64,000 bases of DNA from Cohnella terricola (GCF_007786475.1 NZ_VNJJ01000001.1:496001-560000); one strand, 5' to 3'; counted from the first letter of the stretch, positions 18,163 through 26,505 are shown. Program-made: numbers and translations. Notes: a model not told the origin generated them from the sequence alone.

Positions 18163-19848
18163 ATGCTTCGGGAATTATCCATTCATAACTTGGCTGTAAT
18201 CGAGAACGTATCCGTTCATTTTCATCACGGATTTCATGTGCTTACCGGCGAGACGGGAGCAGGCAAATCGATCGTCATTGATGCTCTGACATTGGCGGCC
18301 GGCGGCCGCGGGTTCGCGGAGATGATTCGTCACGGCTGCGACAAAGCGGATATCGAAGCTGTCTTTGATCTGCCGAACGGCCATCCTGTCTGGGAGACGC
18401 TGAATCGGCTAGGCATTGTCGCGGATTCCGAGGAAACGCTGCTAATTCGCCGGGAATTGCATGCGCAAGGGAAATCCGCTGCCAAAATCAACGGCCAGAA
18501 TGTCACATTAACGATGCTTAAAGAAGTAGGAGAGCATCTCGTCAACATTCATGGACAGCATGAGCATCAATCGCTGCTAAGAACCGAGAAGCATTTGGAA
18601 TGGCTGGATATGTTCGCTGGAGATGACATTCTGGAAGAGAAGAAATCTTATCGTAAACTTTTTCAGGAATACCAAGACGTGAGCCGCGAACGGCGGGAAC
18701 TGGAAGATAAATCGAGACAAGGCATGCAGATGCTCGATTTGTACCGTTTTCAACTGGAGGAGATCGGAGAGGCGCGTCTAAAGCCCGGTGAAGATGAATC
18801 CCTGGCCGACGAAAGGCGTAAACTAACCCATGCCGAGAAGCTGTCCGATTCCGTAACGGAAGCGTACGAGCTCTTATATGGTTCTAAAGGCTTGGGCGCG
18901 ATATCTCGCGCTCTGACTCGCCTTCAGGATGTCGTCAAATTCGATCCCGCTTTGTTGCAGCCACTCGTAGAACAACTGCAATCCGCGTATTATGCGGCCG
19001 AAGACGGCGCTTATCAGCTTCGCGATTATAAGGAAAATATCGAGTTCAACCCTCAGCGCCTCGCGGAAATCGAGCAGCGCTTGGACGTGTTGCACAGCTT
19101 AAAACGCAAATACGGCGAGACGATCGAAGATATTTTGGAATACCGAGACCGTATTCAGACGGAGACCGAGCAGCTCGACAATCGCGACGAATTGCTCAAG
19201 GAACTGACGGAACGTGAGGCGTTGCTTCGCAACGAATTGCAGGTTAGGGCGGATAAGCTCTCGGCAATTCGGAAAAAGGCTTCCAGGAATCTTGCTCGGC
19301 AGATCGAGGAAGAGCTTACCGCATTACAAATGGAGCGTTCTATCTTCGAGGTGAAGCTCGGCACGTCGGAATTGACGAGCATGGGATGCGATACAGCGGA
19401 ATTCGTCCTTTCCACGAATCCCGGGGAACCGCCCAAACCGTTGGCCAAGATCGCATCCGGCGGCGAAATGTCTCGAGTCATGCTAGCGCTTAAAGCGATA
19501 TTCGCGCGAATCGATGAAATTCCCGTGCTCGTATTCGATGAAGTCGACACCGGCGTCAGCGGTCGGGCAGCCCAGGCGATCGCCGAGAAGCTTAGCTTGC
19601 TGTCGCGGCATTGCCAAGTGTTCGCGATTACCCATCTCCCGCAAGTCGCCTGCATGGCGGACCATCAATATGAAATCTACAAGCAAGTCACGGCGCAAGA
19701 CCGTACGCAAACGACTGTAACGGAGCTTACGGCGGAGCAGCGGGTCGACGAACTTGCCAGAATGCTCGGGGGCGTGGAAGTTACGGAAAAAACACGCCAC
19801 CACGCACAAGAAATGCTTAGTTTGGCGCAAGTGCGAAAAAACGCGTAA
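18163..19848 (+). CDS. recN: DNA repair protein RecN
   Basis: RecN is an SMC-like ATPase acting early in double-strand-break repair. The 561-residue protein has an N-terminal Walker A (TGETGAGKS), a central coiled coil (about 150-370), and C-terminal ABC signature (ASGGEMSRVMLA) and Walker B (VLVFDEVDTGVSG) motifs. The SD is AAGGAGG at 18150-18156. I see no clear LexA box directly upstream, so it is probably transcribed with argR. Confidence 0.98.
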   Translation: MLRELSIHNLAVIENVSVHFHHGFHVLTGETGAGKSIVIDALTLAAGGRGFAEMIRHGCDKADIEAVFDLPNGHPVWETLNRLGIVADSEETLLIRRELHAQGKSAAKINGQNVTLTMLKEVGEHLVNIHGQHEHQSLLRTEKHLEWLDMFAGDDILEEKKSYRKLFQEYQDVSRERRELEDKSRQGMQMLDLYRFQLEEIGEARLKPGEDESLADERRKLTHAEKLSDSVTEAYELLYGSKGLGAISRALTRLQDVVKFDPALLQPLVEQLQSAYYAAEDGAYQLRDYKENIEFNPQRLAEIEQRLDVLHSLKRKYGETIEDILEYRDRIQTETEQLDNRDELLKELTEREALLRNELQVRADKLSAIRKKASRNLARQIEEELTALQMERSIFEVKLGTSELTSMGCDTAEFVLSTNPGEPPKPLAKIASGGEMSRVMLALKAIFARIDEIPVLVFDEVDTGVSGRAAQAIAEKLSLLSRHCQVFAITHLPQVACMADHQYEIYKQVTAQDRTQTTVTELTAEQRVDELARMLGGVEVTEKTRHHAQEMLSLAQVRKNA

Positions 19849-19973
19849 CGACGCGAAAAAATCGCCCGAAAGGAAGCTTTTTGAGAACATAAAAGAGGCA
19901 TGGCACGGTTACCTTATAGGTACGTTATCGGCGGAATGAAACGCCGATTCAGACTGTAGGGGAGCGTGAGAAC

Positions 19974-21302
19974 TTGTACCAGAAACACTCCAGAAAACGT
20001 CGAATAGGTCTCGTCGTTGTTCTTATGCTGATCATAGCCGTTTGCTCTGCGCCTTTTCAACATTTTGCCGAGTTTCCAAACCGGGTACGATTGTTTCAGG
20101 GACAGGCGGTATCCTTACATTATGCGATGCCGGTGCATGCTCAAGTCAGTTTGAACCCGCGCGTCGCGGCCATCAATGGCAGCAATGATGCATCCGTTCA
20201 TGTCGATCTAAGACATCCTTTATCCATCCAGCCGATCTCAAGCGGCGTAACGAATCTCAAGCTCAAGCTTTTCGGCAAAATTCCATTCAAAACGGTTCGG
20301 CTTCAAGTGATTCCGGACTTGCGAGTCATTCCCGGAGGCCAAACGATCGGCGTAAAAGTCAAAGCGGCGGGAATCATGGTTGTCGGTCATCATCTGGTCA
20401 AAACCAAAAATAATGAACGGATATCTCCTGGTGAATCAGCCAAGCTTCGGTTAGGCGATCTGATCGTGGAGATTAACGGCGAACCCTGCAACGATATTTC
20501 CAAGATCGCGGCTTATTCGGAAACTGCAGGTCGTAACGGCATGCCAATGAAACTGCTGGTGCAAAGAGGAAAAGAAAGATTCAAAACGATGATTACACCC
20601 GCTTATGACGAAGAGGACAAAGCCTGGAGGTTAGGTCTTTATATCCGTGATTCGGCAGCGGGTGTAGGCACCTTAACGTTCTATGCGCCGGATCAGGGCG
20701 TTTATGGAGCGCTGGGGCACGTGATCACAGATATGGATACCCAGACGCCGATCGTCGTCGGAAGCGGCGAAATTCTGCAATCGAGCGTATCATCCATCAA
20801 TAAAAGCCAGAGCGGAGAACCGGGCGAGAAAAGGGCGCATTTTCTGAAAGAAGGTCGCACGCTGGGGAATGTTGAGCGCAATACTCCGTTCGGTATTTTT
20901 GGAAAAATGAAGCAACTGCCGGATCATGCGTATCATCCCGAACCGATCTCGGTCGCATTTGCCGAGGAAGTGAAGGAAGGGCCTGCGCAAATTCTTACAG
21001 TCGTCGATAAACAGAAGGTCGAGCGATTCAATATCGAGATCGTCCACGTGACCAAACAATTGTCCCCCGCAACGAAGGGAATGGTCATCAAGATCACCGA
21101 TCCCGCGCTGCTTGAACGCACAGGCGGAATTGTACAAGGCATGAGCGGAAGTCCGATTATCCAGAACGGAAAGTTGGTCGGCGCCGTTACTCATGTGTTC
21201 GTCAACGATCCTTCTTCGGGTTACGGGTGCTTTATCGAGTGGATGCTTCAAGACGCGGGTATTATGCTTAATCCGGAACAAACGATGTCTAAGGCGGTTT
21301 GA
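19974..21302 (+). CDS. spoIVB: SpoIVB serine peptidase
   Basis: SpoIVB is the forespore-secreted PDZ protease that cleaves SpoIVFA to trigger pro-sigma-K processing. The 442-residue protein has an N-terminal signal/anchor helix (about residues 10-30), a PDZ domain (about 105-190) and an S55 peptidase domain. His249 (GALGHVITD) and Ser393 or Ser391 in GMSGSP are the visible catalytic candidates. The start is TTG at 19974 after GGGGAGCG. Neighbouring spo0A downstream is the standard Bacillales arrangement. Confidence 0.95.
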   Translation: MYQKHSRKRRIGLVVVLMLIIAVCSAPFQHFAEFPNRVRLFQGQAVSLHYAMPVHAQVSLNPRVAAINGSNDASVHVDLRHPLSIQPISSGVTNLKLKLFGKIPFKTVRLQVIPDLRVIPGGQTIGVKVKAAGIMVVGHHLVKTKNNERISPGESAKLRLGDLIVEINGEPCNDISKIAAYSETAGRNGMPMKLLVQRGKERFKTMITPAYDEEDKAWRLGLYIRDSAAGVGTLTFYAPDQGVYGALGHVITDMDTQTPIVVGSGEILQSSVSSINKSQSGEPGEKRAHFLKEGRTLGNVERNTPFGIFGKMKQLPDHAYHPEPISVAFAEEVKEGPAQILTVVDKQKVERFNIEIVHVTKQLSPATKGMVIKITDPALLERTGGIVQGMSGSPIIQNGKLVGAVTHVFVNDPSSGYGCFIEWMLQDAGIMLNPEQTMSKAV

Positions 21303-21334
21303 CGCCTTAGATTTCGTTATGCCGAGAAGACATT

Positions 21335-21341
21335 TGTCGAA
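21335..21341 (+). promoter_or_regulatory. Spo0A box (0A box) upstream of spo0A
   Basis: A perfect TGTCGAA within TTTGTCGAAAA, 197 bp before the spo0A start. It matches the established 0A-box consensus and suggests autoregulation. Confidence 0.6.
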
Positions 21342-21438
21342 AATATACGAAACAAATCATGATTTGACGTGTTGTGGCGTAAATTATTTATTATATTCGA
21401 TTTTCTAAAATAAATAAAGAAAAAAATTAATTTTGGAG

Positions 21439-21467
21439 AAGGAATACGCCAGGGCCATGTCGAAAAT
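21439..21467 (+). promoter_or_regulatory. Candidate sigma-H promoter overlapping a second 0A box
   Basis: AAGGAATA (21439-21446) followed by CGAAAAT (21461-21467) resembles a sigma-H promoter (AGGAWWT and GAAT elements). The second part overlaps a perfect 0A box TGTCGAA at 21458-21464. In B. subtilis, spo0A also has a sigma-H promoter and 0A boxes. A weaker vegetative candidate begins with TTGACG at 21364-21369. Confidence 0.45.
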
Positions 21468-21537
21468 GGATAAACAGAGAAACGGTGAGCGTTTTTCATT
21501 AATACATTCTCGCATATGAGAAAGGGAGGACCAGACA

Positions 21538-22344
21538 TTGCCACGTATTGAAGTGTTTTTAGCAGACGACAACCGAGAATTTACGAATTTGTTATCTGAG
21601 TACATCCAAGAGCAGGATGATATGACGGTCATCGGAGTCGCGTACAACGGAGAAGAGGTCATCCGTCAGCTAGAAGAAACACAACGAGTGCCGGATGTCA
21701 TGATCCTTGATATTATTATGCCGCATCTGGACGGTCTTGGCGTCCTGGAAAAACTGCGGGATATGAATCTGTCTCCTATGCCCAAAATCATTATGCTCAC
21801 GGCTTTCGGACAAGAGAACATTACACAGCGTGCGGTGCAACTAGGCGCGTCTTACTACATACTCAAACCGTTCGATATGGATGTTCTGGCGAACCGAATC
21901 CGCCAACTGGCGGGCAACCCGTCTGCTTCCGTCACGTCGTCGGCAATGCCAAGCAGCAACCGTTCGAACGTCGTCCAGATCGGCAAACCGAAAAATCTCG
22001 ACGCGAATATCACGAGCATCATCCACGAAATCGGCGTACCCGCGCATATTAAAGGGTATCAGTATTTGCGTGAAGCGATTACGATGGTATACAACAACAT
22101 TGAAATACTCGGCGCGATCACGAAGACGCTGTATCCAGCGATCGCCGAGAAGTTCAAAACGACGCCATCTCGCGTCGAACGCGCCATTCGCCATGCGATT
22201 GAAGTCGCCTGGACGCGCGGCAATATCGACTCCATTTCGCATTTGTTCGGTTACACGATCAACATCGCGAAATCGAAGCCAACGAATAGCGAGTTCATTG
22301 CGATGGTCGCGGACAAGCTTCGGATTGAGCATAAGGTGAGTTAG
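21538..22344 (+). CDS. spo0A: Sporulation master regulator Spo0A
   Basis: Spo0A is the response regulator that commits the cell to sporulation. The 268-residue protein has a receiver domain (acidic pocket Asp10/Asp11, phosphorylation site Asp58 in ILDIIMP, Lys in LKPF) and the effector domain (about 150-268) with the [15 protein letters not shown] recognition region and [18 protein letters not shown]. The TTG start at 21538 follows AAAGGGAGGA at 21521-21530. The last 126 bp of the gene are duplicated at 28241-28366, and the gene end lies next to an AT-rich island. Confidence 0.98.
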   Translation: MPRIEVFLADDNREFTNLLSEYIQEQDDMTVIGVAYNGEEVIRQLEETQRVPDVMILDIIMPHLDGLGVLEKLRDMNLSPMPKIIMLTAFGQENITQRAVQLGASYYILKPFDMDVLANRIRQLAGNPSASVTSSAMPSSNRSNVVQIGKPKNLDANITSIIHEIGVPAHIKGYQYLREAITMVYNNIEILGAITKTLYPAIAEKFKTTPSRVERAIRHAIEVAWTRGNIDSISHLFGYTINIAKSKPTNSEFIAMVADKLRIEHKVS

Positions 22345-22357
22345 GTGGCTTGGTGTA
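22219..22357 (+). repeat. Direct repeat copy 1 (spo0A 3' end), island left boundary
   Basis: These 139 bp, from inside spo0A to 13 bp past its stop, recur at 28241-28379 without gaps and with ten mismatches. Most differences fall at third codon positions. The pair brackets the accessory island and looks like an attachment-site duplication. Confidence 0.85.
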
Positions 22358-22427
22358 AGGAATAGCGGGTACCAAGGATAATTGCCAAAAGGAAAATTTA
22401 TCGGTTATCCTTCGCAGGGTTAACAAT

Positions 22428-22467
22428 CACAAAAGGGATTCTCTTTTACGAGAGAGTCCCTTTTGTG
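22428..22467 (+). terminator. Terminator after spo0A
   Basis: A 17-bp stem, 22428-22444 with 22451-22467 (one G-U pair), closes a 6-nt loop. The 3' arm carries CCCTTTTGTG. It terminates spo0A and could act on both strands. Confidence 0.75.
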
Positions 22468-22630
22468 TGGAAATAAGAACTAATTCTTGGTAGAGTTATA
22501 ACTAAGATAGTGGATTAAAACATGCGATAATGAATGTTCCATAAAGCCTTTCAAATATGATTAGATCAATATTAATAAGATAATAAAATGATCGATTTTT
22601 ATGAAAATCTAATATTAATTGAGGGTTAAC

Positions 22631-22813
22631 ATGAGCAACGGTAGCTACTACTTATATGAATGTTCTTGTGGAAGACGGTGGGAAGTAAGGAAAATTCGCG
22701 CTATTATGAGGGACAAAGACGATGAACAATGTCACTGTGGAGAAGACATTGTTAGCTGGAATGGTGGCGTGATGTATAGAGTTAAGTTGGTTGAGGACAA
22801 GAATAACAAATAA
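22631..22813 (+). CDS. Small zinc-ribbon-like protein
   Basis: A 60-residue protein with two Cys pairs, ECSCG (about residues 9-13) and QCHCG (about 33-37), spaced like a zinc ribbon. It is the first gene of the island. ATG 22631 follows GAGGG at 22621-22625. Function unknown; the metal site is inferred from spacing only. An AT-rich, gene-free stretch of about 160 bp precedes it. Confidence 0.55.
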   Translation: MSNGSYYLYECSCGRRWEVRKIRAIMRDKDDEQCHCGEDIVSWNGGVMYRVKLVEDKNNK

Positions 22814-22838
22814 AACAGTGGGTTTCATGAGGTGATTT

Positions 22839-23323
22839 ATGACGGAACTGTTTTCTATTGACAATGTAATCAAAGTGCTCACAACTTTTATCCCATCCTT
22901 TTTGGTAGCTGTAATAACCATTTGGATTGCTCGAAAGCAGTTTTATTCGAATAAATGGTGGGAAACAAAAGCTACAAAATACTCAAAGTTGGTAGAAAGC
23001 TTACCACATTAATTTACATTCAAGAGCAACATGTAAGGCAGCAGCACGAGCAAACAATAAACTTGAGTGATGAAACGTGGGACAGGCTTCGATTGCAACA
23101 TTCCACAGCGTATGATGAGGTAAGGAAGTTTGCAGCCTAAGGATCGTTTGTTATTTCAAAGCGAGCTTCTGAATCGTTGGATAAACTGTATGAAACATTA
23201 AACGACGATTCTGAATTTCGAGTTAATTGGAACGAAAAGCTACCGATTCATTTAGATGCATATAAGGAAACAAAGGAGACTATCATACGAGAAGGTCATA
23301 AAGACCTCAAGATAAAACACTGA
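22839..23323 (+). pseudogene. Broken gene for a membrane-anchored coiled protein
   Basis: The frame begins at the ATG at 22839 after TGAGGTG and encodes an N-terminal membrane helix (about residues 14-32, ending WIARKQFY) before stopping at 23010. The sequence continues sensibly in the +1 frame from about 23008 (IYIQEQHVRQQHEQ) to an in-frame TAA at 23138. It then reads on in that frame to 23323 (SKRASESLDKLYETLNDD). One frameshift and one nonsense codon therefore interrupt a gene of about 160 codons. I do not recognise a function. Confidence 0.6.
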
Positions 23324-23347
23324 TAATAAATGGAGGTTGCATTTAAA

Positions 23348-23581
23348 ATGGACTATTTAAGCTATGAAGACCAATTTAAAGAGGTATTGAACCAAGAAGA
23401 ATTAAGTCGCATTCAAAATCAAGAGATTAGAAAGATTCGAGAAAAATATTGGAGATTACAGCATGAGGCATTCATAAATGAACACGAAATTCCTGATAGC
23501 GATTTAGATAATGTAAGTGAAGAATTGGTACGAAGAGAACAAGAGAAATTACAGCGTTTTAAAAGCAACAGCACCGAATAA
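23348..23581 (+). CDS. Small charged hypothetical protein
   Basis: A 77-residue, highly charged and helical protein (Glu, Lys, Arg, Gln), probably a coiled coil. The ATG at 23348 has GGAGGTT (23332-23338) 9 bp upstream; the ATG at 23330 overlaps that SD and is rejected. No family recognised. Confidence 0.5.
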   Translation: MDYLSYEDQFKEVLNQEELSRIQNQEIRKIREKYWRLQHEAFINEHEIPDSDLDNVSEELVRREQEKLQRFKSNSTE

Positions 23582-23611
23582 AAGATTGGTTTCAAGAGGA
23601 AGGGTGAATAT

Positions 23612-23890
23612 ATGACAGCATCAATCACACTTGCAATATATCTGTTCATTGGGTTGTTATATGCTCATCATAAATACAAAGAATTAGTCAACGAATTTCA
23701 CGAAGATATTGATGAAAATGATCCGGAGGAAAAAGAGTATTTACAGGCTAGAAATAACCTTTATGATCAATTATATAATCTGCACAACATACTTGGAGAA
23801 AAGAGATTAAAGGCAGTGTTATATTTGATGTACATGATATTTTGGTTCCCAATGATTGTTTATATGAAAGTCAATGCGCTAAGACGATAA
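23612..23890 (+). CDS. Small two-helix membrane protein
   Basis: A 92-residue protein with an N-terminal membrane helix (about residues 4-19), an acidic central helix and a second membrane helix (about 68-86). Its leader has the island motif GATTGGTTTCA followed by GAGGAAGGG. No family recognised; immunity-type or toxin-associated proteins often look like this, but that is speculative. Confidence 0.5.
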   Translation: MTASITLAIYLFIGLLYAHHKYKELVNEFHEDIDENDPEEKEYLQARNNLYDQLYNLHNILGEKRLKAVLYLMYMIFWFPMIVYMKVNALRR

Positions 23891-23904
23891 AAAAATCCAT
23901 TTGA

Positions 23905-24093
23905 TTGGGAGACGGGCTTAAAGACTCCAAAGTAGAGATGCATGGCACAGTTATGAAAGATGTTTTAAATCAAGGTGGCAATATAAAAATTGCCGGTGTT
24001 GTTTGCAGATCTGTATACAATCTCAAAGATGAATTAGAAATTGGTGAAGCTGCTGATGTTAAGAAGGTCATGAATGTACTTGAAGAGCAATAA
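23905..24093 (+). CDS. Short frame, possibly a degenerate cassette
   Basis: This frame of 62 codons starts at a TTG and contains MHGTVMKDVLNQGGNIKIAG. None of its start codons has a good ribosome site. The region in front resembles the island's common leader (CATTTGATTGGGAG), so it may be a former gene that lost its start. No function can be assigned. Confidence 0.25.
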   Translation: MGDGLKDSKVEMHGTVMKDVLNQGGNIKIAGVVCRSVYNLKDELEIGEAADVKKVMNVLEEQ

Positions 24094-24126
24094 TCCAAAA
24101 AATTCTTTTCAAGGAGCGATTAGTTT

Positions 24127-24336
24127 ATGTCTTGGGATGTAATCTACGATAAAGAGAAGCCGTGTCCTTGTGGAGTAGGGACATATCGTGAAGTTTATGA
24201 AATGGATGATTGGAATAGGACAAGAGAAAACGTTACAATGAGCTGTCTCGATTGCAGAGAAAAGTATGTAAAGAAATGGTTTTACAAACCGGATGGAGAA
24301 GAGTACTGGAGATGGGTTCTTAAAGAGGTAAAATAA
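24127..24336 (+). CDS. Small four-cysteine zinc-finger-like protein
   Basis: A 69-residue protein with CPCG near the N terminus and CLDC near residue 40, then an aromatic/basic C-terminal half. The four cysteines suggest one bound zinc ion. The SD AAGGAG at 24112-24117 supports the ATG at 24127, preceded by the TTTCAAGGAG variant of the island leader. Confidence 0.5.
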   Translation: MSWDVIYDKEKPCPCGVGTYREVYEMDDWNRTRENVTMSCLDCREKYVKKWFYKPDGEEYWRWVLKEVK

Positions 24337-24363
24337 CGGATTGGTTTCATGGGGGAAAACAAG

Positions 24364-24819
24364 GTGGAATCGTTGAATGGACTATTCCTAGAAAGAATGA
24401 AAACGTTAGTTCATTGCCATACAGGTCTGCCTCTAATAGAACTTGATATTGACTACTATGAGAAGGCCACAATGTTTATGGGTTATAACTTGAAAGAAAA
24501 ACTCATAGCATATAATTTACCAATGTATGAACCTAATAAGAGTCAAATTCCTGAATTGGCACATCTTTCATTAGAGGAGTTCTTTGAAATAGCAGTTTAT
24601 CACGAAATAGGACACCATCTTGATTACATTGCAAACCCGAACAGGAAGTTATATAGAGAAATACTTGTTGAAGATGCGACAATTGAATTCATTCTTGAGG
24701 GTGAAATGAATGCTTATAGGTATGCCAGAGATCTTGTGCCAGGCCATCTGATTAGTTATTACGATATTTTGAACCAATTCAATATAGAAAAGTACAATAA
24801 AATAGCAAATGAACCCTGA
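24364..24819 (+). CDS. HExxH-motif protein, putative zinc metalloprotease
   Basis: A protein of about 151 residues with the zinc-protease motif HEIGHH (His80, Glu81, His84) followed by a possible third-ligand helix (EGEMNAYRYA, about 30 residues on). This resembles ImmA/IrrE-type or minimal gluzincin domains; there is no DNA-binding domain. The true start is uncertain. An ATG at 24349 lies inside the shared leader motif with no SD, whereas GTG 24364 has GGGGGAA 6 bp upstream and TTG 24373 has AAGGTGG. I chose the GTG. Protease activity is inferred from the motif alone. Confidence 0.55.
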   Translation: MESLNGLFLERMKTLVHCHTGLPLIELDIDYYEKATMFMGYNLKEKLIAYNLPMYEPNKSQIPELAHLSLEEFFEIAVYHEIGHHLDYIANPNRKLYREILVEDATIEFILEGEMNAYRYARDLVPGHLISYYDILNQFNIEKYNKIANEP

Positions 24820-24925
24820 ATAATGGGTGTTGGACATTGTTCAGATTTAATATACATGTTGAACGCGTTATTAGACACATTGAAATGAAATCCATTATCC
24901 AAACCACACAGGAGGCGTTGATCTA

Positions 24926-25003
24926 ATGGGCGATGACATTTACTATGAAGCTCATTTAGAGAATCTAAAACGTGAGTTGGGAGAGAGCAGTTGTTTAATA
25001 TAG
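24926..25003 (+). CDS. 25-codon reading frame with strong ribosome site
   Basis: ATG 24926 is preceded by AGGAGGCG and encodes only 25 residues (MGDDIYYEAHLENLKREL and seven more) before TAG. The next frame remains open from 24999 into the GIY-YIG gene, so this may be the original N terminus of that gene, separated by a frameshift. It could also be a leader peptide. Confidence 0.3.
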   Translation: MGDDIYYEAHLENLKRELGESSCLI

Positions 25004-25076
25004 ACGCAGTTTCCATGAAGAAAGTACTGAGGGTTTAGAATCCGATAAAATAGTACTTCATGAGGAGGAAAGTTCT

Positions 25077-25577
25077 ATTACTCAACAGCAGCTAATAATC
25101 CACATAGATTGGGATGGCCCATACTCATTAGATCAGATCAATAGCCTTACAGATAATAAAACAGAGAAAGGTGTATATCAAGTATATGGCACCCATCCAG
25201 TTTACGGCAAGGATGTGCTGCTTTATATTGGTAAAACAGGAGGTCAAACATTTGGTAAAAGAATTCTTCAAGAGAAGTGGGATAATACAAATAATTATGG
25301 AGACATAAAAATTCATGTAGGAAGATTGGCCGGAAGTGTTACGCCATCAAATGACATTTGGTTACAAGAAATAGACTTGGCAGAAAGACTTTTGATTTAT
25401 GCCCACAAACCTGCATTTAATTCTATGAGTCTTCAAACTGTTCCCCATCATGATTTATGCAATGTTCATATTCTTAACTGGGGCTTATTTAATCAATTAA
25501 TGCCTGAGGTGTCTGGATTGCGTTGGACTAATATATTGGATAGTATGCCGAATTATGAGGTTTACGGTGAGCATTAA
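25077..25577 (+). CDS. GIY-YIG nuclease-like protein with apparent ATT start
   Basis: From 25077 the frame encodes 166 residues with the two halves of a GIY-YIG catalytic domain: GVY (residues 32-34) and LYIGKT (YIG at 50-52), then Glu103 in LAERLL and an Asn in PAFN. These are the expected positions for the nuclease core. No ATG, GTG or TTG lies between the upstream stop (24996) and GVY. An ATT at 25077 has a strong AGGAGG (25063-25068) 8 bp upstream and is the best start. A GTG at 25215 would cut off the first motif half. Either initiation is at ATT or the 5' end is frameshifted. Confidence 0.55.
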   Translation: MTQQQLIIHIDWDGPYSLDQINSLTDNKTEKGVYQVYGTHPVYGKDVLLYIGKTGGQTFGKRILQEKWDNTNNYGDIKIHVGRLAGSVTPSNDIWLQEIDLAERLLIYAHKPAFNSMSLQTVPHHDLCNVHILNWGLFNQLMPEVSGLRWTNILDSMPNYEVYGEH

Positions 25578-25607
25578 ATAGTTGTTTCAATGGAAGGGGA
25601 ATATTTG

Positions 25608-25745
25608 ATGAATGAAGAAGCAAAAGGAATTTTGATTAGAATTCTTCAGGAGTTGGTATCAAAAGTTGAGAAACTTGGAGACGGTCACGAGGAGACTTGG
25701 CTAAGAAATGAAATTACTGACCTTGAGCAGATGCTAGACGAATGA
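25608..25745 (+). CDS. Very small acidic helical protein
   Basis: A 45-residue protein, all-helical in appearance and acidic (ILIRILQELVSKVEKLG). ATG 25608 follows GGAAGGGG and the TTGTTTCA leader variant. It ends 27 bp before the next frame. Function unknown; it might be an antidote-sized or regulatory peptide. Confidence 0.4.
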   Translation: MNEEAKGILIRILQELVSKVEKLGDGHEETWLRNEITDLEQMLDE

Positions 25746-25772
25746 CTTTAAAAATTTTCATTTCAAAGGGAT

Positions 25773-26069
25773 ATGTTTTTACTGAGCTTTTATGAAGATA
25801 TGGCAGTTGGTTCCCAATACGGTGGAGCCAATATAAACAAGTTCTTGGCTTATCTTGCTCTTACTCAATCTGCGAGTGAACCATATGATATCGATCTAGA
25901 TAGATGCATTGTTGTTGATGACTTTGAAACAATGGTAAATGGCGAAGTTGATTTCATTGATCTCGATACATATGAGATTGAAAGAAAGTATATGGATATT
26001 CCTATTAATCATACTGTTGGCTGTGGTACACGAATGAAGTTAGAGCAGAGATGGCCAAATCTAAGATAG
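25773..26069 (+). CDS. Fragment of an unidentified larger protein
   Basis: A 98-residue frame that begins abruptly in what looks like the inside of a folded domain ([15 protein letters not shown], then [12 protein letters not shown]) and ends where the next frame overlaps by 19 bp. My impression, unverified, is that the DIPINHT-GCG segment resembles large phage proteins of the YonO (single-subunit RNA polymerase) type. It has a weak ribosome site (AAAGGG). It is probably a truncated piece and not a complete gene. Confidence 0.35.
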   Translation: MFLLSFYEDMAVGSQYGGANINKFLAYLALTQSASEPYDIDLDRCIVVDDFETMVNGEVDFIDLDTYEIERKYMDIPINHTVGCGTRMKLEQRWPNLR

Positions 26070-26248
26070 GGTCAAAACATCCAATGTCTAGGTTAACGGA
26101 AGACGATATCAAGGCAATCCGTCAGCGTTTTGAAGATTGGGAAGAAAGAAGAAAAGATTTTGTGGAGATGATTGCAAATAAGTATGGCATTAGTTTGGGA
26201 TGTGTGAACAGTATTATCTACGGGTATTCCTGGCAGCACGTTGTTTAG
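26051..26248 (+). CDS. Small helix-turn-helix DNA-binding protein or fragment
   Basis: The 65 residues include a basic N terminus and a helix-turn-helix-like stretch ([13 protein letters not shown], then [23 protein letters not shown]). This pattern is common in the C-terminal DNA-binding part of phage homing endonucleases. It overlaps the end of the previous frame, and only GCAGAG precedes the ATG. It may be the tail of a lost HNH endonuclease. Confidence 0.4.
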   Translation: MAKSKIGSKHPMSRLTEDDIKAIRQRFEDWEERRKDFVEMIANKYGISLGCVNSIIYGYSWQHVV

Positions 26249-26505
26249 TCTGATGGTGGATTCGTGAGTTTTTGCATGGTTTCTTTTGAGTAGTATTTCT
26301 CGCCATCTATGATGATTGTAGGTAAACCGTCGATTACGGTTTCTTTTTTATCTGTGGCAAACTATTCATTTCGACTTTTCCAATCATCTGTTTTTTCCCA
26401 TTCGCGGATTGCTGAGGCGGTCATGTACTTTTCACCACATTATTGCAAACCATGATACGCTCATTCTTTTCTGTCGTTACATTTTCGTATTCTTCATTAC
26501 CTCAT
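26245..26505 (-). pseudogene. Decayed minus-strand gene
   Basis: Reading leftward, NEEYENVTTEKNERIM..., then MTASAIREWEKTDDWKSRNE, then TVIDGLPTIIIDGEKYYSKE ending at TAA (26245-26247) lie in successive frames separated by frameshifts and stops. Together they look like one small protein gene that has decayed. The terminal four bases overlap the end of the plus-strand gene ahead. No function recognised. The remaining bases up to 26690 contain no convincing gene. Confidence 0.4.
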
